Assembly: GCA_903959905.1 (NCBI GenBank)
Contig: CAJBYO010000017.1
Coordinates: 1-64,000 of the forward strand
Direction: 5' to 3'
Length of the DNA stretch: 64,000 nucleotides
Origin: an uncultured Bacteroidales bacterium
GTDB lineage: Bacteria > Bacteroidota > Bacteroidia > Bacteroidales > FEN-979
The notes below the pieces were generated by a model. That model ran no database searches, was not told the origin of the DNA, and saw only the letters and a program-made list of their open reading frames with translations. Shown in pieces: positions 46,223-54,729 of the stretch. The translations under genes and the position numbers were made by a program. Each line of letters begins with the position of its first letter. The first letter of the stretch is position 1.

Positions 46223-48844
46223 ATGAGACTTCGCATCCTCCTTATTGTTTTACTTCTGAACTTTGTTGCCATGCAGCTGTCTGCCCAGATCAGCCTGGGA
46301 GATGGCCACATTGCTGACTATAACAGCCCGAAAGAGTATTATGTCGGCGGAATAACGGTCAGCGGTGTCAAATATCTTGACGGTAACGTACTGATCATGC
46401 TTTCCGGACTTACTGTTGGTGAAAAGGTTAAAATTCCCGGCGACAGAATCTCGCAGTCCGTCAGGAAACTGTGGGACCAGGGCCTGTTTGAGGATATTAA
46501 GGTATCTGTATCAAAGGTGGTCGACGACCAGGTTTTTATCAACTTTTACCTGAAGGAACGCCCCAGGCTGTCAAAGTTTCAGTTCAACGGGATTAAAAAG
46601 GCCGATGCTGACGACCTCAGGGCGAAAATAAGGCTTGTCAAAGGCGATTATGTAACAGACAACCTGATTATAAAAACAAAGAACATCATCACTAAATTTT
46701 ATAACGACAAGGGTTTTTTAAATACCGAAGTTGATATCAACCTCAGGAAGGACAGCGCCACTGCCAACGAGGTGACCATGTACATCAACATTGATAAAAA
46801 TGAAAAGGTAAAAGTCTATTCAATCGGAATTCACGGGAACAAGAGCATTGGCACAGATGTTATCAAGGCTTCCCTGAAAAAGACAAAGGAGAAAAGCCTT
46901 TTCAACCCGATGAATGACATGGATAAGGTTGTTTATAATTCTGCCAAAAATGCCGCGACTCTTGACTTTGTAGAAATAGGCAATGTCCTGGGGCAGCAGG
47001 CTACCGACAATGTGCGGATCAGGATATTCAAGTCTTCAAAGTTTATTGATGAAGATTACCAGGCCGACAAACAACTGCTCATTGCCAAATACAATGCCCT
47101 TGGTTACCGTGATGCCCGAATCATAAAGGATTCAATTTCAAAAAATGATGACAGCACCATCAACATTGATATCTGGATTGAGGAAGGCCCGAAATACTAT
47201 ATCCGGCGGGTAACCTGGGTAGGTAATACGAAATATCCTTCCATGTTCCTTGACAGGATACTAAAGATAGGGAAGGGGGATGTGTATGACCAGGCTGCCC
47301 TGGAAGAGGCACTTACATACAACCCGAACGGCGCTGATATACGGTCGCTTTACATGGACGACGGGTATCTTTTCTTTGATGTAACTCCTGTTGAAACCAG
47401 GGTACAGAATGATTCTGTTGACATTGAAATCCGCATGCACGAAGGGAAGCAGGCAACCGTGAATAAGGTGTCCATCAAAGGAAATACAAAAACCAATGAC
47501 CATGTGGCTTTGCGTGAAGTACAGACCCGGCCTGGTCAGCTTTTCAGCCGCGACAGGCTTATCCGTTCACAGCGGCAACTTGCCCAGCTGAAGTATTTTG
47601 ATGCAGAGAAACTTACTCCCAATGTGAACCCGAACCCTGAAGACGGAACAGTTGATATCGGCTATGATGTAACCGAAACCTCTGCCGACCAGATTGAATT
47701 GTCGGGTGGCTGGGGTTACGGCAGAATCGTTGGTACCATCGGCTTGTCTTTTAACAATTTCTCGCTGAAGAACATTGCAAACCTGAAATCGTGGAAACCG
47801 ATTCCTGCCGGCGACGGGCAAAAGCTTGGTTTAAGATTTCAAACCTACGGTAAAGGCTATTTCAGTTATAGCTTCTCATTTACTGAACCCTGGCTTGGTG
47901 GCCGCAAGCCGCTTGCCCTCAGTTTATCTTATTATCATTCCAAATACACCAACGGGCTTGCAGCAAATGCCGCCGGGTTTGCCTATTTTAAAATTGACGG
48001 TATCTCCGTTGGCCTGGGGCAGCAGCTGCGCTGGCCGGATGATTATTTCTCCCTGTACCAGAGCCTCAACTACAACAGGTACAATACCTACAACTATTCC
48101 TCCATCTTCACCTTCGGTGGAGGAAACGGTGTTTACAATGCGCTGAGTTATTCGGTGGCATTGTCACGCAATTCGGTGGATGCCCCTATTTTTGCCCGGA
48201 ACGGATCTGAAGTCTCTCTTACCCTGGAGCTGACCCCTCCGTATTCATTATTCCGTGGAAACGTTGACTACAAGGCCATGTCGGCAAATGAGCGATACAA
48301 ATGGGTTGAATATTATAAAATCAAATTCAAGGGTGCCTGGTACATCAACCTGGTCGACAAACTCGTGATGACACCACGCCTGCAACTTGGATTTCTTGGG
48401 GCGTATAACAAAAACCTCGGAGAAACACCTTTTGAACGGTTCTACCTTGGCGGAGATGGTTTATCAGGCTACAACAACATGGACGGAAGGGAGCTGATCG
48501 GTATGCGCGGTTATGCGAACAATTCACTTACACCTGGTTATCCCACAACGATCGGGGGCACAGTATACACTCGTTACACCCTTGAATTAAGATACCCGAT
48601 TTCACTCAATCCCAGTGCAACCATCTTCGGTCTTGGATTTGTGGAAGCAGGGAATGACTGGTTATTCTGGAATAACTTCAACCCGTTCAATGTTTACCGG
48701 TCGGTTGGAGTGGGGGTGCGGGTGTTTCTGCCCATGTTTGGCCTGCTTGGCCTTGACTGGGGTTACGGACTGGATGCGGTGCCCGGTGTGCCGGGAGCCA
48801 GTGGCGGACAGTTCCACTTCTCTATTAATTCGTCCATTGATTAA
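46223..48844 (+). CDS. bamA: Outer-membrane protein assembly factor BamA
   Basis: Essential Omp85 insertase for outer-membrane barrels. The 873-residue protein has a signal peptide (MRLRILLIVLLLNFVAMQLSA), five POTRA domains (about 40-450, with repeated SIKGNxK/T-like starts such as KVSIKGNTKTNDHVALREVQ) and the C-terminal barrel with GLSFNNFSLKNI and the conserved RGY element seen as MRGYANN. It does not end in Phe. It sits between uppS and two ompH genes, as in related genomes. Confidence 0.95.
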   Translation: MRLRILLIVLLLNFVAMQLSAQISLGDGHIADYNSPKEYYVGGITVSGVKYLDGNVLIMLSGLTVGEKVKIPGDRISQSVRKLWDQGLFEDIKVSVSKVVDDQVFINFYLKERPRLSKFQFNGIKKADADDLRAKIRLVKGDYVTDNLIIKTKNIITKFYNDKGFLNTEVDINLRKDSATANEVTMYINIDKNEKVKVYSIGIHGNKSIGTDVIKASLKKTKEKSLFNPMNDMDKVVYNSAKNAATLDFVEIGNVLGQQATDNVRIRIFKSSKFIDEDYQADKQLLIAKYNALGYRDARIIKDSISKNDDSTINIDIWIEEGPKYYIRRVTWVGNTKYPSMFLDRILKIGKGDVYDQAALEEALTYNPNGADIRSLYMDDGYLFFDVTPVETRVQNDSVDIEIRMHEGKQATVNKVSIKGNTKTNDHVALREVQTRPGQLFSRDRLIRSQRQLAQLKYFDAEKLTPNVNPNPEDGTVDIGYDVTETSADQIELSGGWGYGRIVGTIGLSFNNFSLKNIANLKSWKPIPAGDGQKLGLRFQTYGKGYFSYSFSFTEPWLGGRKPLALSLSYYHSKYTNGLAANAAGFAYFKIDGISVGLGQQLRWPDDYFSLYQSLNYNRYNTYNYSSIFTFGGGNGVYNALSYSVALSRNSVDAPIFARNGSEVSLTLELTPPYSLFRGNVDYKAMSANERYKWVEYYKIKFKGAWYINLVDKLVMTPRLQLGFLGAYNKNLGETPFERFYLGGDGLSGYNNMDGRELIGMRGYANNSLTPGYPTTIGGTVYTRYTLELRYPISLNPSATIFGLGFVEAGNDWLFWNNFNPFNVYRSVGVGVRVFLPMFGLLGLDWGYGLDAVPGVPGASGGQFHFSINSSID

Positions 48845-48910
48845 CCCTGTTTCTCTTTTGCGTTTACTTGTTTATAATTTATAACACAAAGCCAGATCAA
48901 AATCAGACAC

Positions 48911-49546
48911 ATGAAAACAAGAATTATTCTTTTTACGGCAATCCTTTTTGCGGTGATATCTGTTCAGGCACAGAAATTTGCCTATGTTGACACTCAGTAT
49001 ATCCTCGATAACATCCCTGAATTCTCTGAAGCACAGTCACAACTTGATGAAATTTCAGTTCAGTGGCAGAAGGAAATAGAGACCAAGTTTGCCGAGGTTG
49101 ACAAAATGTACAAAGATTACCAGACGCAGGCGGTTCTGCTTCCCGATGATATGAAAAAGAAGAAGGAACAGGAAATCGTTGACAGGGAGAAAGAGGCCAA
49201 AAACCTGCAGAAAAGCCGGTTTGGAAAAGATGGCGACCTGTTTAAAAAGCGCCAGGAACTTGTTAAACCGATCCAGGAGAAAATCTATAATGCCATACAG
49301 GAACTTGCGAACAGCAATAATTATGCTGTTGTATTCGATAAAGGAGGCAGTTTAACCATGATGTATGCCAATCCCAAATATGATATCAGTGATGATGTTC
49401 TTGACAATCTTGGCGCCAATATGAGTAACCGGAAAGGGAAAGGCAAGTCGGGCAGTTCAGCGCCCGGTTCACAAAGTGGCGGTAAATCCGGAGGCTCTAA
49501 TGAAACACCATCTTCCGGAACTGAATCCCGGGAACCAAAAAAATAA
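48911..49546 (+). CDS. OmpH/Skp-family periplasmic chaperone 1
   Basis: A 211-residue chaperone that holds unfolded outer-membrane proteins on the way to BamA. A signal peptide (MKTRIILFTAILFAVISVQAQ) precedes KFAYVDTQYILDNIPEF and a long coiled coil (about 45-125), then the second part of the body (NAIQELANSNNYAVVFDKGG). The C-terminal 45 residues are a Gly/Ser-rich tail not found in the second copy. 66 bases after bamA. Confidence 0.92.
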   Translation: MKTRIILFTAILFAVISVQAQKFAYVDTQYILDNIPEFSEAQSQLDEISVQWQKEIETKFAEVDKMYKDYQTQAVLLPDDMKKKKEQEIVDREKEAKNLQKSRFGKDGDLFKKRQELVKPIQEKIYNAIQELANSNNYAVVFDKGGSLTMMYANPKYDISDDVLDNLGANMSNRKGKGKSGSSAPGSQSGGKSGGSNETPSSGTESREPKK

Positions 49547-49557
49547 AAAAAAATGTT

Positions 49558-49565
49558 TACTTTTG
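49558..49565 (+). promoter_or_regulatory. Promoter -7 box of the second ompH gene
   Basis: TACTTTTG, 39 bases before ATG 49605; fits TAnnTTTG and gives the second chaperone its own transcript. Confidence 0.5.
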
Positions 49566-49604
49566 CATCACCAAATTATAGTATAAACCATTTAATTATT
49601 GAAA

Positions 49605-50123
49605 ATGAAAAAATTAGCTAAATTCGTTGCTGTTGTTGCATTAATCGTTGGTTGTTCGTTCGCTTCAAAAGCACAAAATGCAGTCAAGATCGGATATATT
49701 GATTTCAATTCTCTTTTAGCTGCCATGCCCGGGATTGATTCTGTTAAAATCAAACTTCAGACTTACCAGAAAACGCTTACCGATCAAATGGATGCCATGA
49801 AAGCCGAGTTTGAAAGCAAATACCAGGATTATCAATCACAGGCTGCCAGCATGTCTGACCTGATCAAGCAAACCAAAGAAAAAGAATTGTCAGACCTCCA
49901 GGGACGTATTGATGCATTTCAGCAGAAAGCCAGCCAGGATCTGCAAACCAAGCAACAGGAGTTAGTTGCCCCTTTTATTGATAAGGCAAAAGTGGCCATT
50001 AAAGATGTTGCCAAGGAAAATAAATTCACCTATATCCTGAATGCAATTGAGGATGTTGTGATTTACAAGGATGAAGCCGATGACGTAATGGTATTGGTTA
50101 AAAAGAAACTCAGCATTCAGTAA
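49605..50123 (+). CDS. OmpH/Skp-family periplasmic chaperone 2
   Basis: A 172-residue paralogue of the preceding gene, starting at ATG 49605; a TTG two codons earlier is less likely. Signal peptide (MKKLAKFVAVVALIVGCSFASKA), KIGYIDFNSLLAAMPGID and a coiled coil at about 45-125 (QDYQSQAASMSDLIKQTKEK), then KENKFTYILNAIEDVVIYKD. A tandem pair of these chaperones after bamA is usual in Bacteroidota. It ends at a strong terminator. Confidence 0.92.
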   Translation: MKKLAKFVAVVALIVGCSFASKAQNAVKIGYIDFNSLLAAMPGIDSVKIKLQTYQKTLTDQMDAMKAEFESKYQDYQSQAASMSDLIKQTKEKELSDLQGRIDAFQQKASQDLQTKQQELVAPFIDKAKVAIKDVAKENKFTYILNAIEDVVIYKDEADDVMVLVKKKLSIQ

Positions 50124-50143
50124 ATATTGCTGTAATAAAACAG

Positions 50144-50179
50144 AAAAGCCGGTATTCATCAGAATTACCGGCTTTTTTA
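50144..50179. terminator. Bidirectional intrinsic terminator
   Basis: AAAAGCCGGTA and TACCGGCTTTTTT pair in a GC-rich stem with an A-tract on one side and a T-tract on the other. It separates the convergent ompH2 and DUF4492 genes and its right arm includes the DUF4492 stop codon. Confidence 0.88.
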
Positions 50180-50392
50180 TTTGGTCCTGTCAAGGAGTTC
50201 TTTGCCAACATAATCGCCACGGTCTCCTTCACTGTGGTACCTGCTCTTTAAAAAATTAGGGAAAAAGAAGAGCCGCAGTATGAAAAACAGGATGAAAAGT
50301 TTGATGATGATGATCGTCCATAACCTTTTCCCGATGGTCATTCCCCTGAAGCCATCATAATAAAAATACCATATCCTTTTTAATATTCTCAA
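50177..50392 (-). CDS. Small membrane protein, DUF4492
   Basis: A 71-residue protein with one hydrophobic helix. The pattern IWYFYYDGFRGMTIGKRLW, then IIIIKLFILFFILRLFFFPNFLK and YVGKELLDR, matches the DUF4492 family, found almost only in Bacteroidota. The N-terminal third is amphipathic and the C-terminal tail is charged. Function unknown. Its terminator is shared with ompH2. Confidence 0.85.
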   Translation of the reverse strand: MRILKRIWYFYYDGFRGMTIGKRLWTIIIIKLFILFFILRLFFFPNFLKSRYHSEGDRGDYVGKELLDRTK

Positions 50393-50418
50393 CTTGCATC
50401 CATTTCATTTATCCGGAA

Positions 50419-51231
50419 TTACCAACTCCCACCTGCTCCACCTCCCCCAAAACTTCCGCCGCCAAATCCACCGAAGCCGCCTCCGCCACCTCCTCCAAAA
50501 CCACCGCTGCCGGAGCTGAAATCATTCCATGAGCCGCTATGTCCTCTGCCCATTGAGCCGAGGAGCCAGAAGGCTGTCCAGAAAGGAATGCTCTTCCCAA
50601 CTGACATACCCCTTGCACTGCTGCTGCGGATCAGCATGAAAACGATTCCAAGGATAATGACAGGGATCAGGATGCCCAAGGGATTAGCTTTCTTACTGGT
50701 TCTCTTTTTGTACTGATCGGCAGTGTATTCTCCTTTGGCGAGTGAAATCATGGTCGTGGTGGCAGCGTCAATGCCTGCGAAGTAATTGCCATTACGGAAG
50801 TTGGGAATCATCTCATTTTCAACAATCCGCTTGGCCAGGGCATCGGGTATAACCCCTTCCAGTCCGTAACCGGTTTGAATGCAGGCTTCACCCTTTTCAT
50901 TGGGGTATTTTGGTTTGATCAGCAGGACTGCACCGTTGTTTTTGCCTTTCTGTCCCACTCCCCATTGTTCGCCGATCAGCCGGGCATATTCGTTGTAATT
51001 GTATCCGTTCAATGACTTGACTACCACGACAACAATCTGGGTGGATGTAGAATCATTGAACATGACAAGTTTCCGTTCAAGGCTTTGCGCCTCGTCACCA
51101 CTGAGAACGCCGGCGAAATCATTTACCAGCCTTGGCGGGTCCGGCCTTGCAGGGATATCCTGGCTTTTGGCCGTCCAGGAATACCCGAACAGCAACGTCA
51201 GAATTAACAGAACCTTACTGTATTTTTTCAT
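50419..51231 (-). CDS. TPM-domain membrane protein with Gly-rich tail
   Basis: Secreted or membrane-anchored TPM-fold (YgcG-like) protein of 270 residues, from ATG 51231 at the signal peptide MKKYSKVLLILTLLFGYSWTAKSQ. An in-frame ATG at 51246 gives five more residues and overlaps the preceding stop as TAATG, which would allow coupled translation; both are possible. The TPM domain spans about 30-165 (VNDFAGVLSGDEAQSLERKL, GYGLEGVIPD), a transmembrane helix follows (LGILIPVIILGIVFMLI), and the last 50 residues are GGG/FGG-rich. It is the third gene of lemA-TPM-TPM; function unclear. Confidence 0.85.
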   Translation of the reverse strand: MKKYSKVLLILTLLFGYSWTAKSQDIPARPDPPRLVNDFAGVLSGDEAQSLERKLVMFNDSTSTQIVVVVVKSLNGYNYNEYARLIGEQWGVGQKGKNNGAVLLIKPKYPNEKGEACIQTGYGLEGVIPDALAKRIVENEMIPNFRNGNYFAGIDAATTTMISLAKGEYTADQYKKRTSKKANPLGILIPVIILGIVFMLIRSSSARGMSVGKSIPFWTAFWLLGSMGRGHSGSWNDFSSGSGGFGGGGGGGFGGFGGGSFGGGGAGGSW

Positions 51232-51245
51232 TTGTATAAATGTCA

Positions 51246-51692
51246 TTAATCCTTTCCGAATGAAATTTCATCCGGTAGCTCATTTACATCATTCCGTTCA
51301 TACGGAAAGTGCTGTTTCAGATGCATGCCTGTCGAGGTAATCGCTTCAATCAGGCCGTCGGTAAACCGGTTCTCACGGAAATGATTCAGCATGTTTGATT
51401 TAATGTCGTCCCAGTAGGTTTCAGGAACAACTTGATGAATGCCTTTATCTCCAATAACGGCGAACCGGCGGTTTTTTACTGCCAGGTAAATCAGCACGCC
51501 GTTGCGGAGTTCCGTGTTATTCATGCCAAGTTGCCTGAAAATGAATGCAGCTCTGTCAAGGACCTCCCCGGTAAAGGTGTTCTCAATGTGAACACGGATC
51601 TCACCGGAAGTATCCAGTTCTGCATTCATGATGGCCTGGGTGATATCCTCCTGCTCCTGTGCAGAGAAAAAATCTTTTGCAGCGCTTCCCAT
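51246..51692 (-). CDS. TPM-domain protein
   Basis: A 148-residue soluble TPM-fold protein without a signal peptide: FFSAQEQEDITQAIMNAE, SGEIRVHIEN, NGVLIYLAVKNRRFAVIGDKGIHQ (cut at about 84-107) and YWDDIKSNML. The family has been called 'TPM phosphatase', but its activity is not settled. It lies between lemA (15 bases upstream) and the exported TPM gene (1-base overlap). This three-gene order is common in Bacteroidota and may link LemA-dependent membrane processes to the two TPM proteins. Confidence 0.87.
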   Translation of the reverse strand: MGSAAKDFFSAQEQEDITQAIMNAELDTSGEIRVHIENTFTGEVLDRAAFIFRQLGMNNTELRNGVLIYLAVKNRRFAVIGDKGIHQVVPETYWDDIKSNMLNHFRENRFTDGLIEAITSTGMHLKQHFPYERNDVNELPDEISFGKD

Positions 51693-51707
51693 TTGGTTTT
51701 GCTTTTT

Positions 51708-52304
51708 TTAGAATTTCACCTCAGGTGCCTTTTCTGCTCCGGCCGTGGCCTGGAAATAAGCTTTTTTCTGGAAGCCAAGCATCCCTGCAAACATACTGTT
51801 CGGGAAGCGGCGCAGGTAGGTGTTATAATCCTTGGCTGATTCATTGAACTTCATGCGTTCAACCGTGATCCTGTTTTCCGTCCCTTCCAGTTGCGCCTGC
51901 AACTCAGAAAAGTTCTGTGTGGCTTTTAATTCAGGATATTTCTCAACAACAACCATCAGCCTTCCAAGTGCGGAACTTACGCCGTTCTGAGCTTCCTGGA
52001 ACTTTTGAAGTGATCCTTCGTCGAGGTTTTTGGGATTGATCTGAACACTTGTCGCCTTTGCCCGTGCTTCAATCACAGCCGTCAGCGTTTGCTGCTCAAA
52101 ATTAGCAACCCCTTTAACCGTGTTGACCAGGTTTGGAATTAGGTCAAGCCTCCGCTGATAAACATTTTCTACATTGGCCCAGGCCTGGTTCACACCTTCC
52201 TCCTTGGTGACCAGACTGTTGTTAATACCGGTTCCCCAGGCGATCAGAAGGAAAATTACACCTACGACAACGATTAATACGATCCAACCTTTACTTAATT
52301 TCAT
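51708..52304 (-). CDS. lemA: LemA family protein
   Basis: A 198-residue membrane protein with one N-terminal helix (GWIVLIVVVGVIFLLIAWG) and a helical hairpin body: NSLVTKEEGVNQAWANVENVYQRR (cut at about 29-50), LIPNLVNTVKG and the C-terminal FNESAKDYNTYLRRFPNSMFA, the LemA signature. The family's task is poorly known. First gene of a three-gene minus-strand operon with two TPM genes. Confidence 0.93.
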   Translation of the reverse strand: MKLSKGWIVLIVVVGVIFLLIAWGTGINNSLVTKEEGVNQAWANVENVYQRRLDLIPNLVNTVKGVANFEQQTLTAVIEARAKATSVQINPKNLDEGSLQKFQEAQNGVSSALGRLMVVVEKYPELKATQNFSELQAQLEGTENRITVERMKFNESAKDYNTYLRRFPNSMFAGMLGFQKKAYFQATAGAEKAPEVKF

Positions 52305-52467
52305 GATTTATTGATTTTAAGGTTTATTTTACTAAGATAATGAAAAAGACGATTAAAAAATAAAAATGCAAAATGCAAATTCAAAACGCAAAGCTGTATT
52401 TGTCAACCCGGCAACTGATATTAGACGATAGTTTTAATAATGGTTACTGTTTCACCCTCCACTTGGC

Positions 52468-52565
52468 ACCCGTCACCTGTCACCTGTCACCCGTCACCCG
52501 TCACCTGTCACCCGTCACCCGTCACCCGTCACCTGTCACCTGTCACCCGTCACCCGTCACCTGTC
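52468..52565. repeat. Heptamer tandem array (ACCCGTC/ACCTGTC)14
   Basis: Fourteen 7-bp units, eight ACCCGTC and six ACCTGTC in irregular order. It lies 15 bases beyond the htpG stop; in the htpG direction the units read GGGTGAC or AGGTGAC. The rest of 52305-52580 is AT-rich, with a short run of ATGCAAA-type words (52366-52395), and has no gene. Confidence 0.95.
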
Positions 52566-52580
52566 ACTTCGCATTTCCAG

Positions 52581-54491
52581 TTAACCCAACTTCTCCGTAC
52601 TTCTCCTGATGAAATCCGCCAGGTCCTTGCCTTTCAGCATATTCTGTGCCAACAGGGCAAGGTCAAAGAGGTTTTTCACAATCGCTGTCTGGTTGTCACC
52701 GTCGGTTTCAGCCAGCAGTTTGCCGATCAGCGGACTGTTGGAGTTAATAACCATGTTGTAGTTTTCGGGCATTTCGCCCATAAAACTGTAGCCGCCTCCG
52801 CCGCCAAGCGCCGACATGTCTTTCATGCGCCGCATGAATTCATTCTGGGTGATCAGCAGTGGTAATTCTTTCTCGCTCAGACTTTCAAAGGTGAGATTGA
52901 ATTTCTTGGTGTCAATTTGTTTTTCAAACATTTCCTTTACCAGCTTTTGCTGATCTTCGGATAATTTGGAAGGGAGAACATCCTCCTTTTTAATTAGTTT
53001 TTCGACTGTATCGGCATCCACCCTGGTAAACCGTGTTTTCTCCAGTTTCTGTTCAAGGGTGTTGATGAAATGGGCTTCCAGGATGCCGTCCATCATCAGC
53101 ACATCATATCCACGGTCTTTAACCGATTCAATAAAGCTGTACTGTTCATGCTGGTTGGTGGCATACAGGTATATGAGCTGGTCATCTTTGTCTTTCTGGG
53201 CCGGTGAAACATGTGCTGCATATTCCTCCATTGTGAAGTACTTTGCATCTACATTCTTCAGCAGGCAGAACTTTTTAGCGCGGTCATAGAATTCAGGCTG
53301 GGAGATGATGCCATATTCAATGAATACCTTGATATCATCCCATTTGGCTTCAAAATCAGGCCTGGAATCTTTAAAAAGGCCTTCCAGTTTGTCGGCAACC
53401 TTTTTGGTTATGTGGTTTGAGATCTTCTTGACATTCGGATCACTCTGCAGGTAACTGCGCGAAACGTTCAGTGGAATATCAGGTGAATCGATCACCCCGT
53501 GAAGCAATGTGAGAAAATCAGGGACAATGCCTTCAACGGAATCTGTTACAAAAACCTGGTTGCAGTACAACTGGATTTTATCCTTCTGAACCTCCAGGTT
53601 TCGTTTTACTTTTGGGAAGTACAATATCCCGGTAAGGTTGAAAGGGTAATCCACATTGAGGTGGATCCAGAACAAGGGCTCATCAAAAGTATAAGGATAG
53701 AGTTCCCTGTAAAAACTTTTGTAGTCTTCGTCCTTCAGGTCTACAGGTTTCTTTTTCCATATAGGATCGGTATTGTTTATAATGCGCGGCTTTTCAACCT
53801 CCACACTTTTATCGTTCCCGTCTGCATCTTTTTCTCCTTCAACGGTTTCCCATGATTTCTCGGTGCCGAACTGAATGGGTACAGGCAGGAATTTGCAGTA
53901 TTTTTTCAGAATCCCAAGAAGGGTGTGCTCCTCAAGATAGTCCTTTGAGTCTTCGGAAATATGCAGAATCACTTCAGTTCCGCGGTCGGCTTTATCCGAT
54001 TCATCCATTGAATAGTTGGGGCTTCCATCGCATTCCCACCGAACGGCACCGGTTTCGCCACGTTTCTGGTAAGTCTTTGTGATCAGTTCAACTTGATCGG
54101 AAACCATGAAGCTTGAGTAAAATCCTAACCCGAAATGGCCGATGATGGCATTCATCTCTGATTCCGATTTGGTCTTGAATTTTTTCACAAATTCCTCTGC
54201 GCTGGAAAATGCGATCTGGTTGATATATTTGTCAACTTCGGCAGATGTCATACCGATCCCCTTGTCCTTGATGGAAATGGTTTTTTTCTCCTTGTCAAGG
54301 GTCACCAAAATTGTCAGGTCACTGATGTCTCCGCTGAATTTTCCCAGTGCAGCGAGTGTCTTTAATTTCTGGGTTGCATCCACTGCGTTGGAAATCAACT
54401 CGCGCAGGAATATTTCATGCTCAGAATATAGAAATTTCTTGATAATTGGAAAGATGTTCTCAGTTTGAACGTTAATTTTACCTTGTTGCAT
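52581..54491 (-). CDS. htpG: Molecular chaperone HtpG (Hsp90)
   Basis: ATP-dependent cytoplasmic chaperone for late folding steps. 636 residues, typical length. The GHKL ATPase domain is marked by EIFLRELISNAVDA (28-41), DKGIGMT (about 96-102) and IGHFGLGFYSSFMV; the middle domain has YPFNLTGILYFPK and LNVSRSYLQSDPNVKKI. The C-terminal dimerisation domain carries a glycine-rich insert (SALGGGGGYSFMGEMPENY). Upstream lie a sigma-54-like promoter and a palindrome that may mediate stress control. Confidence 0.97.
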   Translation of the reverse strand: MQQGKINVQTENIFPIIKKFLYSEHEIFLRELISNAVDATQKLKTLAALGKFSGDISDLTILVTLDKEKKTISIKDKGIGMTSAEVDKYINQIAFSSAEEFVKKFKTKSESEMNAIIGHFGLGFYSSFMVSDQVELITKTYQKRGETGAVRWECDGSPNYSMDESDKADRGTEVILHISEDSKDYLEEHTLLGILKKYCKFLPVPIQFGTEKSWETVEGEKDADGNDKSVEVEKPRIINNTDPIWKKKPVDLKDEDYKSFYRELYPYTFDEPLFWIHLNVDYPFNLTGILYFPKVKRNLEVQKDKIQLYCNQVFVTDSVEGIVPDFLTLLHGVIDSPDIPLNVSRSYLQSDPNVKKISNHITKKVADKLEGLFKDSRPDFEAKWDDIKVFIEYGIISQPEFYDRAKKFCLLKNVDAKYFTMEEYAAHVSPAQKDKDDQLIYLYATNQHEQYSFIESVKDRGYDVLMMDGILEAHFINTLEQKLEKTRFTRVDADTVEKLIKKEDVLPSKLSEDQQKLVKEMFEKQIDTKKFNLTFESLSEKELPLLITQNEFMRRMKDMSALGGGGGYSFMGEMPENYNMVINSNSPLIGKLLAETDGDNQTAIVKNLFDLALLAQNMLKGKDLADFIRRSTEKLG

Positions 54492-54525
54492 AGTGATAAT
54501 GTTTTTTGTTTAATGCTAATGGCAT

Positions 54526-54541
54526 ATCAAAGGGAGTGCCA
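54526..54541 (-). promoter_or_regulatory. Possible sigma-54-type promoter of htpG
   Basis: Minus strand TGGCACTCCCTTTGAT matches the -24/-12 pattern TGGCAC-N5-TTGC(A/T) in all but one or two positions. It is about 35 bases before the htpG ATG. No TAnnTTTG box is seen here. Confidence 0.4.
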
Positions 54542-54552
54542 TGGCATTTTGG

Positions 54553-54566
54553 CTGACAAAATGACA
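54553..54566 (-). promoter_or_regulatory. Palindromic element upstream of htpG
   Basis: Minus strand TGTCATTTTGTCAG, an imperfect palindrome 12 bases upstream of the sigma-54-like box; a candidate binding site for a stress regulator. Confidence 0.35.
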
Positions 54567-54729
54567 ATAGACGATTGTTGAGGATTTTTTTACCGGATTG
54601 GAAATTCAATGGGTAAAATTCATATTTTTACAATGCCATTCAACTTGAAATACACAAAAATACCGGCGGGTCATTTTCGCCTCTAACCAACCAAAGGCAG
54701 TGCATGCCCTGCCTCAAACACACTACGAT

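Noticed and set aside
52468..52565. CRISPR array
   Set aside because: Units are only 7 bp and contiguous with no spacers; no cas genes in the window.
52373..52865. Plus-strand open frames across the heptamer array near htpG
   Set aside because: They translate the array and then the antisense strand of htpG; no homology.
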